A DNA stretch of 5,838 nt from Gammaproteobacteria bacterium (GTDB lineage Bacteria > Pseudomonadota > Gammaproteobacteria > Pseudomonadales > UBA7434). Positions 1 through 5,838 of the stretch are shown in pieces (position 1 is the stretch's first letter; every line of letters begins with the position of its first letter). Below the pieces are notes generated by a model. That model searched no databases. It was not told the DNA's origin and saw only the letters and a program-made list of their open reading frames with translations. A program made the translations under genes and the position numbers. The stretch covers positions 1 to 5,838 of the forward strand of contig JAJRPK010000172.1 in the NCBI GenBank assembly GCA_024280785.1, in the 5' to 3' direction.

Positions 1-1
1 C

Positions 2-325
2 GGCGAAGGCGATAACCGCAATGCTCTGGCTTTAATTTCACTGCAATCAGCCGATATATTAAATGGAGGGGTTTCTAGTCTTCTTGATGCCTATGGTCAA
101 ATAGTATCTAAAGTCGGGGCTCAGGCGTCATCCGTCGCGATCGATAGAGAAGCTGCCGAATCACTATTGGTTCAGATAACAGCAAGGCGCGATTCGGTAT
201 CTGGCGTTAACCTCGATGAGGAAGCCGCGCTATTGATTCAGTTTCAGCAAGCTTATACCGCGTCAGCGCAACTGATCACTGTGGCGAGAGAAATTTTTGA
301 CACGTTATTGTCTGCCATTCGTTAA
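2..325 (+). CDS. flgK: Flagellar hook-associated protein 1 FlgK (C-terminal part, 5'-truncated by window edge)
   Basis: This is the last 107 codons of an open frame that enters from the left edge and ends at TAA 323-325. FlgK is the first hook-filament junction protein, an extracellular structural protein exported by the flagellar type III apparatus and polymerised on the distal end of the hook. The visible part starts with GDNRNALAL, followed by ILNGG and DAYGQIVSKVG, and ends with the conserved block SGVNLDEEAALLIQFQQAY, then SAQLI and a final DTLLSAIR. This C-terminal D0 segment (family Flg_bbr_C) forms the amphipathic helix used for export and packing. The order flgK then flgL on one strand is the usual end of the flgBCDEFGHIJKL operon. 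The N-terminal part lies outside the window. Identification is by recognised motifs and context, and is very secure. Confidence 0.96.
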   Translation, partial: GEGDNRNALALISLQSADILNGGVSSLLDAYGQIVSKVGAQASSVAIDREAAESLLVQITARRDSVSGVNLDEEAALLIQFQQAYTASAQLITVAREIFDTLLSAIR

Positions 326-340
326 TGGGCTGCTTTGTTA

Positions 341-371
341 AGTTGGCAGTTTAAATGTTTCACTGTCAATT
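341..371 (+). other. Possible intercistronic hairpin between flgK and flgL
   Basis: The arms AGTTGGCAGT (341-350) and ACTGTCAATT (362-371) can form a 10-bp stem with two G.U wobbles around an 11-nt loop. No T-run follows, so it does not look like a terminator. It lies 20 bp before the flgL Shine-Dalgarno sequence. It could protect an mRNA end or tune flgL output relative to flgK, but a chance pairing is not excluded. Confidence 0.35.
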
Positions 372-405
372 AGCGTTCGGCAGTTAGCAAGAAAGGGTAA
401 GAATT

Positions 406-1626
406 ATGCGTATATCGACATCACAAGTTTATGCTCGCGGCTTGGCCGGTATTACTAATGCATCGTCTCAGCTTACGCGTACGCAAGAGCAAATTGCATC
501 GGGCGTTAAATTCCAGACCGCTGCAGATGATCCAGTAGCAGCCGCCCGTATTTCACAAGTTGAAACAGAACTGGGATTAAGCGAGCAGTTTCGCCGCAAT
601 ATCGACAATGTCGATAGCAGGCTTCAATTAGCTGAAGTACAAATTACGACGGCTCAACGATCAATTGACCGCATCAGAGATCTTGTTATCGAAGCAGGTA
701 ACGGCGCATTGTCCAATGAAAACCGTGAACAAATAGCATTAGAGATTAATCGACGACTCGAAGAACTGGTAGGTATAGTTAATAGCCGAGACAGTAGTGG
801 TGATTTTCTTTTCTCCGGATTTAAAACGAATACTAAGCCTTTTGAAGCAACCGGCGACGGGTTTATTTATCAAGGCGATGAGGGCGTTAGATTCCAGCAA
901 GTCGCCAGTAGTTTAAATATTGCCAGCAACGAAACGGGCAAAGACTTATTTGCTAATATCCCCGTTGCCAACAGAACTGTCGTCGCGTCAGTAAGTGCCG
1001 CCAATACCTCATTAGCAGATGTTTCGTTAGGACGAGTGGTTGATCGTGCTGTTTTTGAAGCAGCAACGCCCGATGATTACGTTATTACGTTTAACGATCT
1101 GTCTGATATCGCTCCCGCAGGGCCAAATTATACGGTGACGCGAAGATCTAATGGACAAGTTGTTACTGCCAATGAGCCGTTTTCTATTTCTACGCCTATT
1201 GCTATTTTTGGAGTCGAGGTAGAATTTGACGGTGTACTTAATCCCGGCGATACGGTGGTTGTAGAGCAGGCCAGCAAGCAAAATTTATTGACGACAGTAG
1301 CTCGCATTGGTGAAGGTTTAGCAACGTTTGTCGACAATGTTGACCGAGCTAGTTTTCTCGATGACGCTTTAATCAATTTAGATAATATTCAAGAGAGCTT
1401 ACTCAACGGGCGGAGCCGTATTGCTGCTCGGCTCAATACGCTTGATACCGCGCGAAGCAGTCAAGAAAGTCTGGATTTAATTAATAATTCTTTGTTGAGT
1501 GATTTACGCGATCTTGACTATGCCGAGGCCATTAGCCGGTTATCGTTTCAAAGTTTTGTATTAGAGGCCGCGCAACAGAGTTTTGTAAAGATATCCGGCT
1601 TATCGCTGTTTGATTTTATTCGCTAA
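406..1626 (+). CDS. flgL: Flagellar hook-associated protein 3 FlgL (hook-filament junction)
   Basis: FlgL is the second junction protein, sitting between the FlgK ring and the flagellin filament outside the cell after type III export. The 406-residue product has a flagellin-like N-terminus (MRISTSQVYARGL, then the SG...AADDPVAAARI motif at about 32-49) and a helical region to about 125 containing RIRDLVIEAGNGALSNENRE. The GDFLFSG motif lies at 132-138. The C-terminal helix holds LDYAEAISRL (370-379) and LEAAQQSFVKISGLSLFDFIR (386-406), characteristic of FlgL rather than FliC. At 406 residues it is longer than enterobacterial FlgL (about 317); the extra length is a central, beta-rich, surface-exposed region of about 175-300, which varies widely in this family. 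ATG at 406 is chosen because a Shine-Dalgarno GAAAGGG (391-397) sits 8 nt upstream and the N-terminus aligns with the family start. It follows flgK by 80 bp and is probably co-transcribed with it. Confidence 0.97.
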   Translation: MRISTSQVYARGLAGITNASSQLTRTQEQIASGVKFQTAADDPVAAARISQVETELGLSEQFRRNIDNVDSRLQLAEVQITTAQRSIDRIRDLVIEAGNGALSNENREQIALEINRRLEELVGIVNSRDSSGDFLFSGFKTNTKPFEATGDGFIYQGDEGVRFQQVASSLNIASNETGKDLFANIPVANRTVVASVSAANTSLADVSLGRVVDRAVFEAATPDDYVITFNDLSDIAPAGPNYTVTRRSNGQVVTANEPFSISTPIAIFGVEVEFDGVLNPGDTVVVEQASKQNLLTTVARIGEGLATFVDNVDRASFLDDALINLDNIQESLLNGRSRIAARLNTLDTARSSQESLDLINNSLLSDLRDLDYAEAISRLSFQSFVLEAAQQSFVKISGLSLFDFIR

Positions 1627-1635
1627 GTTTTACTG

Positions 1636-1671
1636 GCTTGAAAGTGTTCATCGCCTTCAAGCACTATTTTT
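1636..1671 (+). terminator. Intrinsic terminator candidate after flgL
   Basis: GCTTGAA (1636-1642) pairs perfectly with TTCAAGC (1656-1662). After one A/C mismatch the stem continues with GTG (1644-1646) against CGC (1652-1654), leaving a 5-nt loop TTCAT. A T5 run (1667-1671) follows four bases after the stem. Its position 9 bp behind the flgL stop suits the end of the flagellar operon. The interrupted stem and short spacer before the T-run make it a moderate rather than strong terminator. Confidence 0.6.
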
Positions 1672-1937
1672 ACACGGGTTATTAATGTCATTTCATGGTT
1701 AATGCGGGCTAGAATTTTTTTGCTTAGCTGCCCTTTAAAACCCAATTTTCTCATTTTAATTTATTCTGTGACGACTCCGCTGGCTATTGAGCATTCAAGC
1801 TCTTATAAGCATAAAACTTGCAGCCCGGTCAAGAACTACTCAGGGTCGGCTGCTAAAGTGTGACCGAGTTCACTGTCGAGCCTGTTAAGGACTTAAACTG
1901 CTGCGTTTAAGATTTAGAAGACCTAAAATTAAATGCA
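1672..1937 (+). promoter_or_regulatory. mltD upstream/leader region with several short inverted repeats
   Basis: No coding frame is convincing here. Three potential stem-loops precede mltD. First, GCAGCC (1820-1825) pairs with GGCTGC (1848-1853), extended inward by GGTC/GGTC after a one-base bulge. Second, a weak GTGA/TCAC stem lies around 1860-1873. Third, a perfect 7-bp repeat CTTAAAC (1892-1898) / GTTTAAG (1905-1911) has a 6-nt loop and ends 26 bp before the mltD start. I see no convincing sigma-70, sigma-54 or sigma-28 promoter; TAGAAT at 1710-1715 is a -10-like hexamer without a good -35 partner. The region presumably carries the mltD promoter and a structured leader, but neither can be placed with certainty. 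Confidence 0.4.
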
Positions 1938-3494
1938 ATGAATAAACTACTTTTAAATATCATTTTTGCCATATTTTCGACCGCCATACTGTTGCCGATC
2001 AATCTGGTAAGGGCTGAATCTCAAATCGTTTCTTCTGCGAGTGTTGGGTTCTTTCCCAATACGTTAATATCGCGAGACTCTTTGGGGCCGACGGACTTAT
2101 GGGAGCAAATAAGAGCAGGGTTTACCTTGCCTGCGTCGCTGTCAGAAACGAGGGTACAACAGGAAATTGAGTGGTTGAAACGCAACCCCAATTATCTTGT
2201 GCGGGTTACTCAACGCGCTGAACCTTACTTATTTTATATTGCCGAGCAAGTAAGAAAACACGGTTTACCCGCTGAGATAGCTTTGCTGCCTATTGTAGAA
2301 AGCGCTTATGACCCTTTTGCCTATTCTCCAGGAAGGGCGGCAGGTTTGTGGCAATTTATTCCATCAACAGGCAAGCATTATGGGCTTGAGCAAAATGGTT
2401 GGCATGATGAGAGGCGAGATGTTTTAGCGTCGACACAGGCTGCTATAGATTATTTAAGTCAGGCTCATGCCCGGTTTGATGGCGATTGGTTGTTGGCATT
2501 GGCATCGTACAATGCCGGGCAGGGGCGTATCAGTAAGGCGGTTCGGCGCAACAAAAAAGCGGGAAGGCCTACTGATTTTTGGTCATTGTCTTTACCGAAA
2601 GAAACGGCGCGGTATGTGCCGCGACTGCTTGCCATTAGCGCCGTTATTAAGCAGCCAAAAAAGTATGGCCTCAGTTTACATCCGATTAAAAGCCAACTGA
2701 AATTTGCCACGGTAGATATTGGTTCGCAACTTGATTTGGCTCAGGCAGCCAACTTGGCCGATATCAGTATGGATGAACTGTATCGATTTAATCCACAATA
2801 TAATCGTTGGGCAACGCCACCCCAAGGGCCTCATCGATTGCTCTTGCCGCTAGCTAATAGCGCTCAGTTTGTCGAGTCACTGGCGACACTTGCCAAAACT
2901 GACAGATTAAGTTGGCATCAGTATGTGATACGGTCTGGCGACACTCTTAGCGAGATAGTTAGAAAATATGGGGCGAGCAAAAAACAGATAAAAAAAGTTA
3001 ATGATCTGAAGAATGATTCTATTCGTCTAGGTCGTACATTAATGATCCCCGTCGCCAGTGAAAAAAGCAGTCATTATATAATGAGTGCAAGGCAACGGAA
3101 TGAGCGCCTGCTATCGGCCCGAAAGAAGGGACAAAAGGCCGTTTACTATATCGTTAAATCGGGAGACAGTTGGTGGACCATTGCGCGAAAACATTCGGTC
3201 ACTACGGCGAAATTAGCTAGCTGGAATGGCAAGGCTCCCGGTGATGTTATTAGGCCTGGGCAAAAATTAGTGCTATGGAGTCATTCTGATAGTAAATCAG
3301 AGGCGAGTTTTAGTCGCAATCCCGTACTAAGAAAAGTTTACTACCAGGTTCGTTCAGGGGATAATTTATCGGATATCGCTAGCCGTTTTAAAGTGCAGTT
3401 AAACGATTTGATTGTATGGAATAATTTGGATAAAAGCCGGTACTTGAAGCCGGGCCAGAATTTACGTATTCACGTTGACGTTACCCGCGGCTAG
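1938..3494 (+). CDS. mltD: MltD-type lytic murein transglycosylase with three LysM repeats
   Basis: Lytic transglycosylases cleave the MurNAc-GlcNAc bond of peptidoglycan, forming 1,6-anhydro-MurNAc ends in the periplasm. The 518-residue product begins with a signal peptide (hydrophobic 4-20, likely cleavage after VRA at 24-26). The SLT domain spans about 95-235: the presumed catalytic Glu121 is in LLPIVESAYDP, followed by GLWQFIPSTGKHYGL (136-150) and ASYNAGQGRI (189-198), the classic GLWQ and NAG motifs. Three LysM modules for glycan binding follow at about 327-371, 402-447 and 468-512, each with a (V/R)xSGD(T/S/N) entry. E. coli MltD is a lipoprotein with two LysM; here no lipobox Cys is present in the signal region, so the protein is predicted soluble or wall-bound. 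The start has only a distant, weak Shine-Dalgarno (AGAAG, 1916-1920), but the signal peptide supports it. It lies downstream of flgL but behind a putative terminator, so it is probably a separate unit. Confidence 0.95.
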   Translation: MNKLLLNIIFAIFSTAILLPINLVRAESQIVSSASVGFFPNTLISRDSLGPTDLWEQIRAGFTLPASLSETRVQQEIEWLKRNPNYLVRVTQRAEPYLFYIAEQVRKHGLPAEIALLPIVESAYDPFAYSPGRAAGLWQFIPSTGKHYGLEQNGWHDERRDVLASTQAAIDYLSQAHARFDGDWLLALASYNAGQGRISKAVRRNKKAGRPTDFWSLSLPKETARYVPRLLAISAVIKQPKKYGLSLHPIKSQLKFATVDIGSQLDLAQAANLADISMDELYRFNPQYNRWATPPQGPHRLLLPLANSAQFVESLATLAKTDRLSWHQYVIRSGDTLSEIVRKYGASKKQIKKVNDLKNDSIRLGRTLMIPVASEKSSHYIMSARQRNERLLSARKKGQKAVYYIVKSGDSWWTIARKHSVTTAKLASWNGKAPGDVIRPGQKLVLWSHSDSKSEASFSRNPVLRKVYYQVRSGDNLSDIASRFKVQLNDLIVWNNLDKSRYLKPGQNLRIHVDVTRG

Positions 3495-3521
3495 GTACTT
3501 TTCCCCCATAAACACTAATAA

Positions 3522-4286
3522 CTAGAATTTAAATGTTAGTCCAGCGAATGCGCCACCCAAATCAATATCCGCCTGTAAATCATCATCTTCAATATCTACT
3601 GATAGCTGACGATAGCCTGCTTCGATACCCAAGCCCATTTTAAGTTGATAAGCAATTGAAACGGCAGCGTCGATTAATGAGTCTCCATCATAGGAGATTC
3701 CATTTACTGTGATGCTGGCGGATAACCCTGTAAGAGGCAGGTCAAACTGTATTTTTCCATAAAGTAACGGTAGGGGTCCCTCTAAATCTTCTGAAGAAGA
3801 GTCGACCGATGAAGATATGGATACTTCGCCATCAAATAGCCGTACTGTCAATCCAAGATCTAACGAGATCCAGTTGTCGAGAACTTCGTAGTAAAAAGTT
3901 GCATCGGTATGACTTAGATCAATGTCCGACTGTATGTTGCCATCGTAATCTATACCGTCGAAATCGATATTGTTAAGTAATGTATTGTTCGCCGATTGAG
4001 AGATTTCAGTATGCTGTAGCTTGAGGTTGGGTAATAGTGGAATAGGGTGTTCAAACGTCGCATAAAATACGTTGTTAGTTTCGTCGTCCATGCCTAAATC
4101 ATCTTCAACGTCGATAAGACTGCTGCCATCTTGAACGCCACCACTCAATGCTTGCTGCCAAACATTTGCGCCGATTGAAATACTCAATGTGTCTGCCGTA
4201 GAGCTGGCTGCCAAGCCGAATAAAATCACGCTAGAAAGTAGTGGCCTTAATGTTGGGAGTGCTGACAATGACAATAATTTTTTCAT
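3522..4286 (-). CDS. TIGR04219-type outer-membrane beta-barrel protein, function unknown
   Basis: The 254-residue product has an N-terminal signal peptide (MKKLL..., hydrophobic 16-27, likely cleavage after STA at 29-31) and alternating short strands ending in AGLTFKF, a typical C-terminal aromatic signature recognised by the BAM assembly machinery. Motifs I associate with the TIGR04219 outer-membrane family are present: acidic IDVEDDLGMDDETNNVFYATFEHPIPLLPN (58-87), DLSHTDATFYYEVLDNW (123-139), LDLGLTVRLFDGEV (142-155), LPLLYGKIQFDLP (172-184) and GISYDGDSL (196-204). The chain is markedly acidic, with Asp-rich loops that could bind cations, though this is only inference. The start at 4286 is supported by the signal peptide, with a modest AGAGA ribosome-binding sequence upstream. 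It converges on mltD with a 27-bp gap and no clear shared terminator. The family has no established function that I know of. Confidence 0.85.
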   Translation of the reverse strand: MKKLLSLSALPTLRPLLSSVILFGLAASSTADTLSISIGANVWQQALSGGVQDGSSLIDVEDDLGMDDETNNVFYATFEHPIPLLPNLKLQHTEISQSANNTLLNNIDFDGIDYDGNIQSDIDLSHTDATFYYEVLDNWISLDLGLTVRLFDGEVSISSSVDSSSEDLEGPLPLLYGKIQFDLPLTGLSASITVNGISYDGDSLIDAAVSIAYQLKMGLGIEAGYRQLSVDIEDDDLQADIDLGGAFAGLTFKF

Positions 4287-4354
4287 AATGTATGTTCTCT
4301 GGTTTACTGGAGAAAGAAAAAATCTCCCGCGACATTAAAAGTAAGGGGCAAGCG

Positions 4355-4406
4355 GTGGATTAAGGGTGTAAAGGAAATATTGAACCTTAGCGTGTCTTTA
4401 ATCCGC
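4355..4406 (+). repeat. Inverted repeat / potential hairpin upstream of the outer-membrane gene
   Basis: GGATTAA (4357-4363) and TTAATCC (4398-4404) are perfect inverted repeats. In a + strand transcript the stem would extend on both sides with further pairs, many of them G.U, to about 15 pairs (4355-4369 with 4392-4406) around a 22-nt loop. In the - strand transcript the G.U positions become A/C mismatches, leaving mostly the 7-bp core. It could be an operator, a small-RNA stem or chance. Confidence 0.35.
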
Positions 4407-4572
4407 GTATAGCTAAAGGGTAGCAACAGTCATACGAATTGCTCTCGAGTCGATTTTATATGAGCAATAGTTCCTATAATTGTGTGAGCTGTTGGGAACT
4501 AATTAGTGGGGGGAGAGTAAAAAATAATTTTGTTCAGGGACTGGAGTCTTTCTTTGAGATAAAAAGGAAAGT

Positions 4573-4600
4573 TTTACTGCGGGTAAAAACAAAGGATAAT
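4573..4600 (+). promoter_or_regulatory. Candidate sigma-70 promoter for the usp gene
   Basis: TTTACT (4573-4578, 4 of 6 matches to TTGACA) is followed after 16 bp by GATAAT (4595-4600, 5 of 6 matches to TATAAT). Transcription would start near 4607 and give a leader of roughly 105 nt. A second pair, TTGATT (4673-4678) and TAAATT (4695-4700), lies too close to the start codon to leave the Shine-Dalgarno in the mRNA. In an AT-rich gap such matches arise by chance. Confidence 0.3.
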
Positions 4601-4711
4601 GATAGGATGCTATTTGTGGCGTTATTATTACTAGCCAAACATGGGTAGAGTTGTGGGTGTGGCTGCTTAGGTTTGATTAATTATTAGGGCTTGATAAATT
4701 AGGAAACGATA

Positions 4712-5605
4712 ATGAAGAATTTATTGGTTATTGCCGATGTAAAGGGTGGGAAAAATGGGGCCTTAAAAAAGGCGGTAGCACTTCAGCAACAGTTTGGTGG
4801 GAAAATCACCTTACTAGGTTTTTGCTACGCTGACATTCATCATCTTGACGGATTGCTTAAAAATTCAGAACTTACCCATTTAAGTCGAACTCAGCTTCAT
4901 AAAAAGATCATAGCTAATCGGCAGCAAGAACTTAAGCAGTTGGTCAAGCTACAAAAAATTAAACCTTCGTCTATTACGATTAAAGTTGAATGGAGCAAGA
5001 CGGTTTTTTTGGCAATTAACGCATACTGCAAAAAGCATTCGGTGGACACCGTGATAAAAACGGCTCATCGTAGTGGATCATTTTTTTACTCGTCAACTGA
5101 TTGGCAGTTGATACGAGAATGTCCGGCACCGGTAATGATTACCACAGGTAATCGATGGAAAAAGACCGGGAACATAATTGCGGCTTTAGATTTTGCCACC
5201 ACCACGCAGTCCAAAGTTAAGCTTAATTATCGTATATTTCAATATGCGTTAGCGTTAGCTGCTAACGATGTCAGCCGAGTTCATGTTGTTTTTGCACTGA
5301 CAATACCTCAGGTACTCGTAGATATGGATATTATTTCGGCAAAACAATACGCTCGTGAAAAACAACAAAAATTACAAGCTGTCATTGATGCGTTTTCTGA
5401 GAAAAACGGTGTCGAGAAAAAGAATATTCACGCTAAAATCGGTGCGGCAGAAAAAGTTATTCCCAGTATTGCCAGTAAACTATCTGCCGATATTGTGGTA
5501 GCGGGAACAGTGGGCAGAAAAGGAATCAAGGGAAAATTATTGGGCAATACCGCTGAGGGAATATTGAAGCGGATTCACACAGATATTGTCACAATCAAGC
5601 CGTAA
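4712..5605 (+). CDS. Tandem universal stress protein, UspE-like
   Basis: The 297-residue protein carries two UspA-type alpha/beta domains, about 1-146 and 152-297, as in the roughly 315-residue UspE of E. coli. Such cytoplasmic proteins accumulate under stress or growth arrest; UspE is linked to stress resistance, motility and aggregation. The first domain opens with NLLVIADV and ends with STDWQLIRECPAPVMIT (128-144), the TDW and CPAPV signature of UspE-like first domains. The second opens with NIIAALDF (154-161) and ends with AGTVGRKGIKGKLLGNTAEGILKRI, then DIVTIKP. Its G-2X-G-9X-G motif (G265, G268, G278) is followed by Asn279 and Thr280, so the canonical Ser/Thr position of ATP-binding Usps is shifted or replaced; nucleotide binding is uncertain. 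The first domain lacks the glycine motif. ATG 4712 follows AGGAA (4701-4705) at 6 nt. The protein is rich in Lys. Family assignment is secure; orthology to uspE is probable. Confidence 0.88.
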   Translation: MKNLLVIADVKGGKNGALKKAVALQQQFGGKITLLGFCYADIHHLDGLLKNSELTHLSRTQLHKKIIANRQQELKQLVKLQKIKPSSITIKVEWSKTVFLAINAYCKKHSVDTVIKTAHRSGSFFYSSTDWQLIRECPAPVMITTGNRWKKTGNIIAALDFATTTQSKVKLNYRIFQYALALAANDVSRVHVVFALTIPQVLVDMDIISAKQYAREKQQKLQAVIDAFSEKNGVEKKNIHAKIGAAEKVIPSIASKLSADIVVAGTVGRKGIKGKLLGNTAEGILKRIHTDIVTIKP

Positions 5606-5639
5606 GCCGCGTAAGCTGAATAAGTCATAGCCGAGTAAG
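5603..5639 (+). repeat. Degenerate 9-nt repeats giving four in-frame TAA stops at the usp 3' end
   Basis: The usp stop TAA (5603) is followed in the same frame by TAA at 5612, 5621 and 5636. Each TAA is followed by G, and several are preceded by GCG, GAA or GAG. The spacing of 9, 9 and 15 nt suggests a degenerate short duplication. It may be a fail-safe against readthrough or the scar of replication slippage. The match is directly visible; any role is guesswork. Confidence 0.4.
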
Positions 5640-5672
5640 TGGATATTTGTTCATAGCAGAAATAGCGTTAGA

Positions 5673-5837
5673 TCAATTATTTTTGGGATAATTTTTCCTA
5701 AAAACATCGGTTCCCATCGCCCGAATTTGTTGGTCGATAATCCACTCGAGCGATGTCAGCAAAGGTTGGTACTTAGCACTGTTATCTTCTAGCGTAGATA
5801 ATACCAGGGCAATGGCTTCAACGGTAGATAATGCAGA
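5673..5837 (-). CDS. C-terminus of probable DTW-domain protein (tRNA-uridine aminocarboxypropyltransferase family)
   Basis: A - strand frame enters from the right edge and ends at TGA (complement of 5673-5675), giving the last 54 residues. It begins SALSTVEAIALVLSTLED and continues YQPLLTSLEWIIDQQIRAMG, ending in a basic, Asn-rich tail. The (L/C)(S/C)T(V/I/A)EA motif followed by two helices and a QQ near the end resembles the C-terminus of DTW-domain proteins (E. coli TapT/YfiP family), which transfer the aminocarboxypropyl group of S-adenosylmethionine to tRNA uridine, making acp3U. The diagnostic DTW motif and active site lie outside the window, so this is a tentative call from a short tail. 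It converges on the usp gene with a 67-bp gap. Confidence 0.6.
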   Translation of the reverse strand, partial: SALSTVEAIALVLSTLEDNSAKYQPLLTSLEWIIDQQIRAMGTDVFRKNYPKNN

Positions 5838-5838
5838 A

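Larger units (their letters stand above)
4287..4711. promoter_or_regulatory. 425-bp divergent intergenic region between the outer-membrane gene and the usp gene
   Basis: This gap should carry the promoters of both divergent genes. I see a long G.U-containing hairpin (4355-4406, listed separately), a promoter-like pair at 4573-4600 on the + strand, and a G-run at 4507-4513 with no start codon at a useful distance. A + strand open frame runs 4439-4648 from a TTG (first ATG at 4460, 62 residues). It lacks a ribosome-binding site, has no recognisable family, and is most likely chance. No promoter for the - strand gene stands out. Confidence 0.4.

Noticed and set aside
342..360. TTGGCAG as a sigma-54 -24 element before flgL
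   Set aside because: No GC element occurs at the required -12 spacing, and flgL is most simply transcribed from upstream with flgK.
1027..1376. Two - strand open frames inside flgL (84 and 82 codons)
   Set aside because: Both lie fully within a secure FlgL coding region on the opposite strand and show no family features.
2465..2710. Open frames in other frames inside mltD, on both strands
   Set aside because: They overlap the secure SLT domain of MltD and their translations look like shadow frames.
3514..3540. ACTAATA / TGTTAGT inverted repeat between mltD and the convergent outer-membrane gene
   Set aside because: Seven pairs with one wobble, a 13-nt AT-rich loop and no T-run in either direction. 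It does not support a terminator call.
4439..4648. A 69-codon + strand open frame (TTG start, internal ATG at 4460) in the divergent gap
   Set aside because: No ribosome-binding site at either start, no recognisable domain, a low-complexity hydrophobic tail, and a location in an AT-rich regulatory gap. It is best read as chance.
4673..4700. TTGATT...TAAATT as usp promoter, or TTGAT as an FNR/Anr half-site
   Set aside because: As a promoter it would start transcription after the Shine-Dalgarno. The matching ATCAA half needed for an FNR-type site is missing.
5675..5696. AATTAT / ATAATT repeat followed by Ts as a terminator for the usp gene
   Set aside because: The stem is entirely A/T, the T-run is only a few bases, and it lies inside the coding end of the convergent gene. 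Too weak to call.

Overview
The window looks like an ordinary chromosomal stretch from a motile Gram-negative gammaproteobacterium. It has flagellar hook-associated proteins FlgK and FlgL, an MltD-type lytic transglycosylase, a TIGR04219-type outer-membrane protein, a tandem UspE-like stress protein and a probable DTW-domain tRNA-modifying enzyme. The modest GC content and the style of the FlgK and FlgL termini would fit a marine Pseudomonadales/Cellvibrionales-type genome, but this is an impression and no rRNA or marker gene is present to test it.

Layout, left to right. Bases 2-325 encode the last 107 residues of FlgK, and 406-1626 encode complete FlgL. They are on the same strand, 80 bp apart, with a possible hairpin in the gap, and together form the end of a flagellar rod/hook operon. 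A good intrinsic-terminator candidate (1636-1671) follows flgL. A 266-bp leader with several short inverted repeats then precedes mltD (1938-3494, + strand), which encodes a secreted SLT-domain transglycosylase with three LysM repeats. Convergent to it with a 27-bp gap, 3522-4286 on the - strand encodes a beta-barrel-like outer-membrane protein. A 425-bp gap (4287-4711) separates this gene from the divergent uspE-like gene (4712-5605, + strand). The window ends inside a - strand gene (5673-5837, C-terminus only) whose residues resemble the end of DTW-domain proteins.

How the genes relate. FlgK and FlgL form the junction between hook and filament. MltD cleaves peptidoglycan and could in principle help flagellar assembly, but the terminator and separate leader argue that it is its own unit. 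The outer-membrane protein, stress protein and DTW protein appear to be independent housekeeping genes.

I found no mobile element, CRISPR array, tRNA or rRNA, toxin-antitoxin pair, defence island or other system that looks undescribed. The observations worth a second look are small: an MltD with a non-lipoprotein signal peptide, a structured mltD leader with a two-codon overlapping ORF, a long G.U-rich hairpin upstream of the outer-membrane gene, and a run of tandem in-frame stop codons behind the usp gene.
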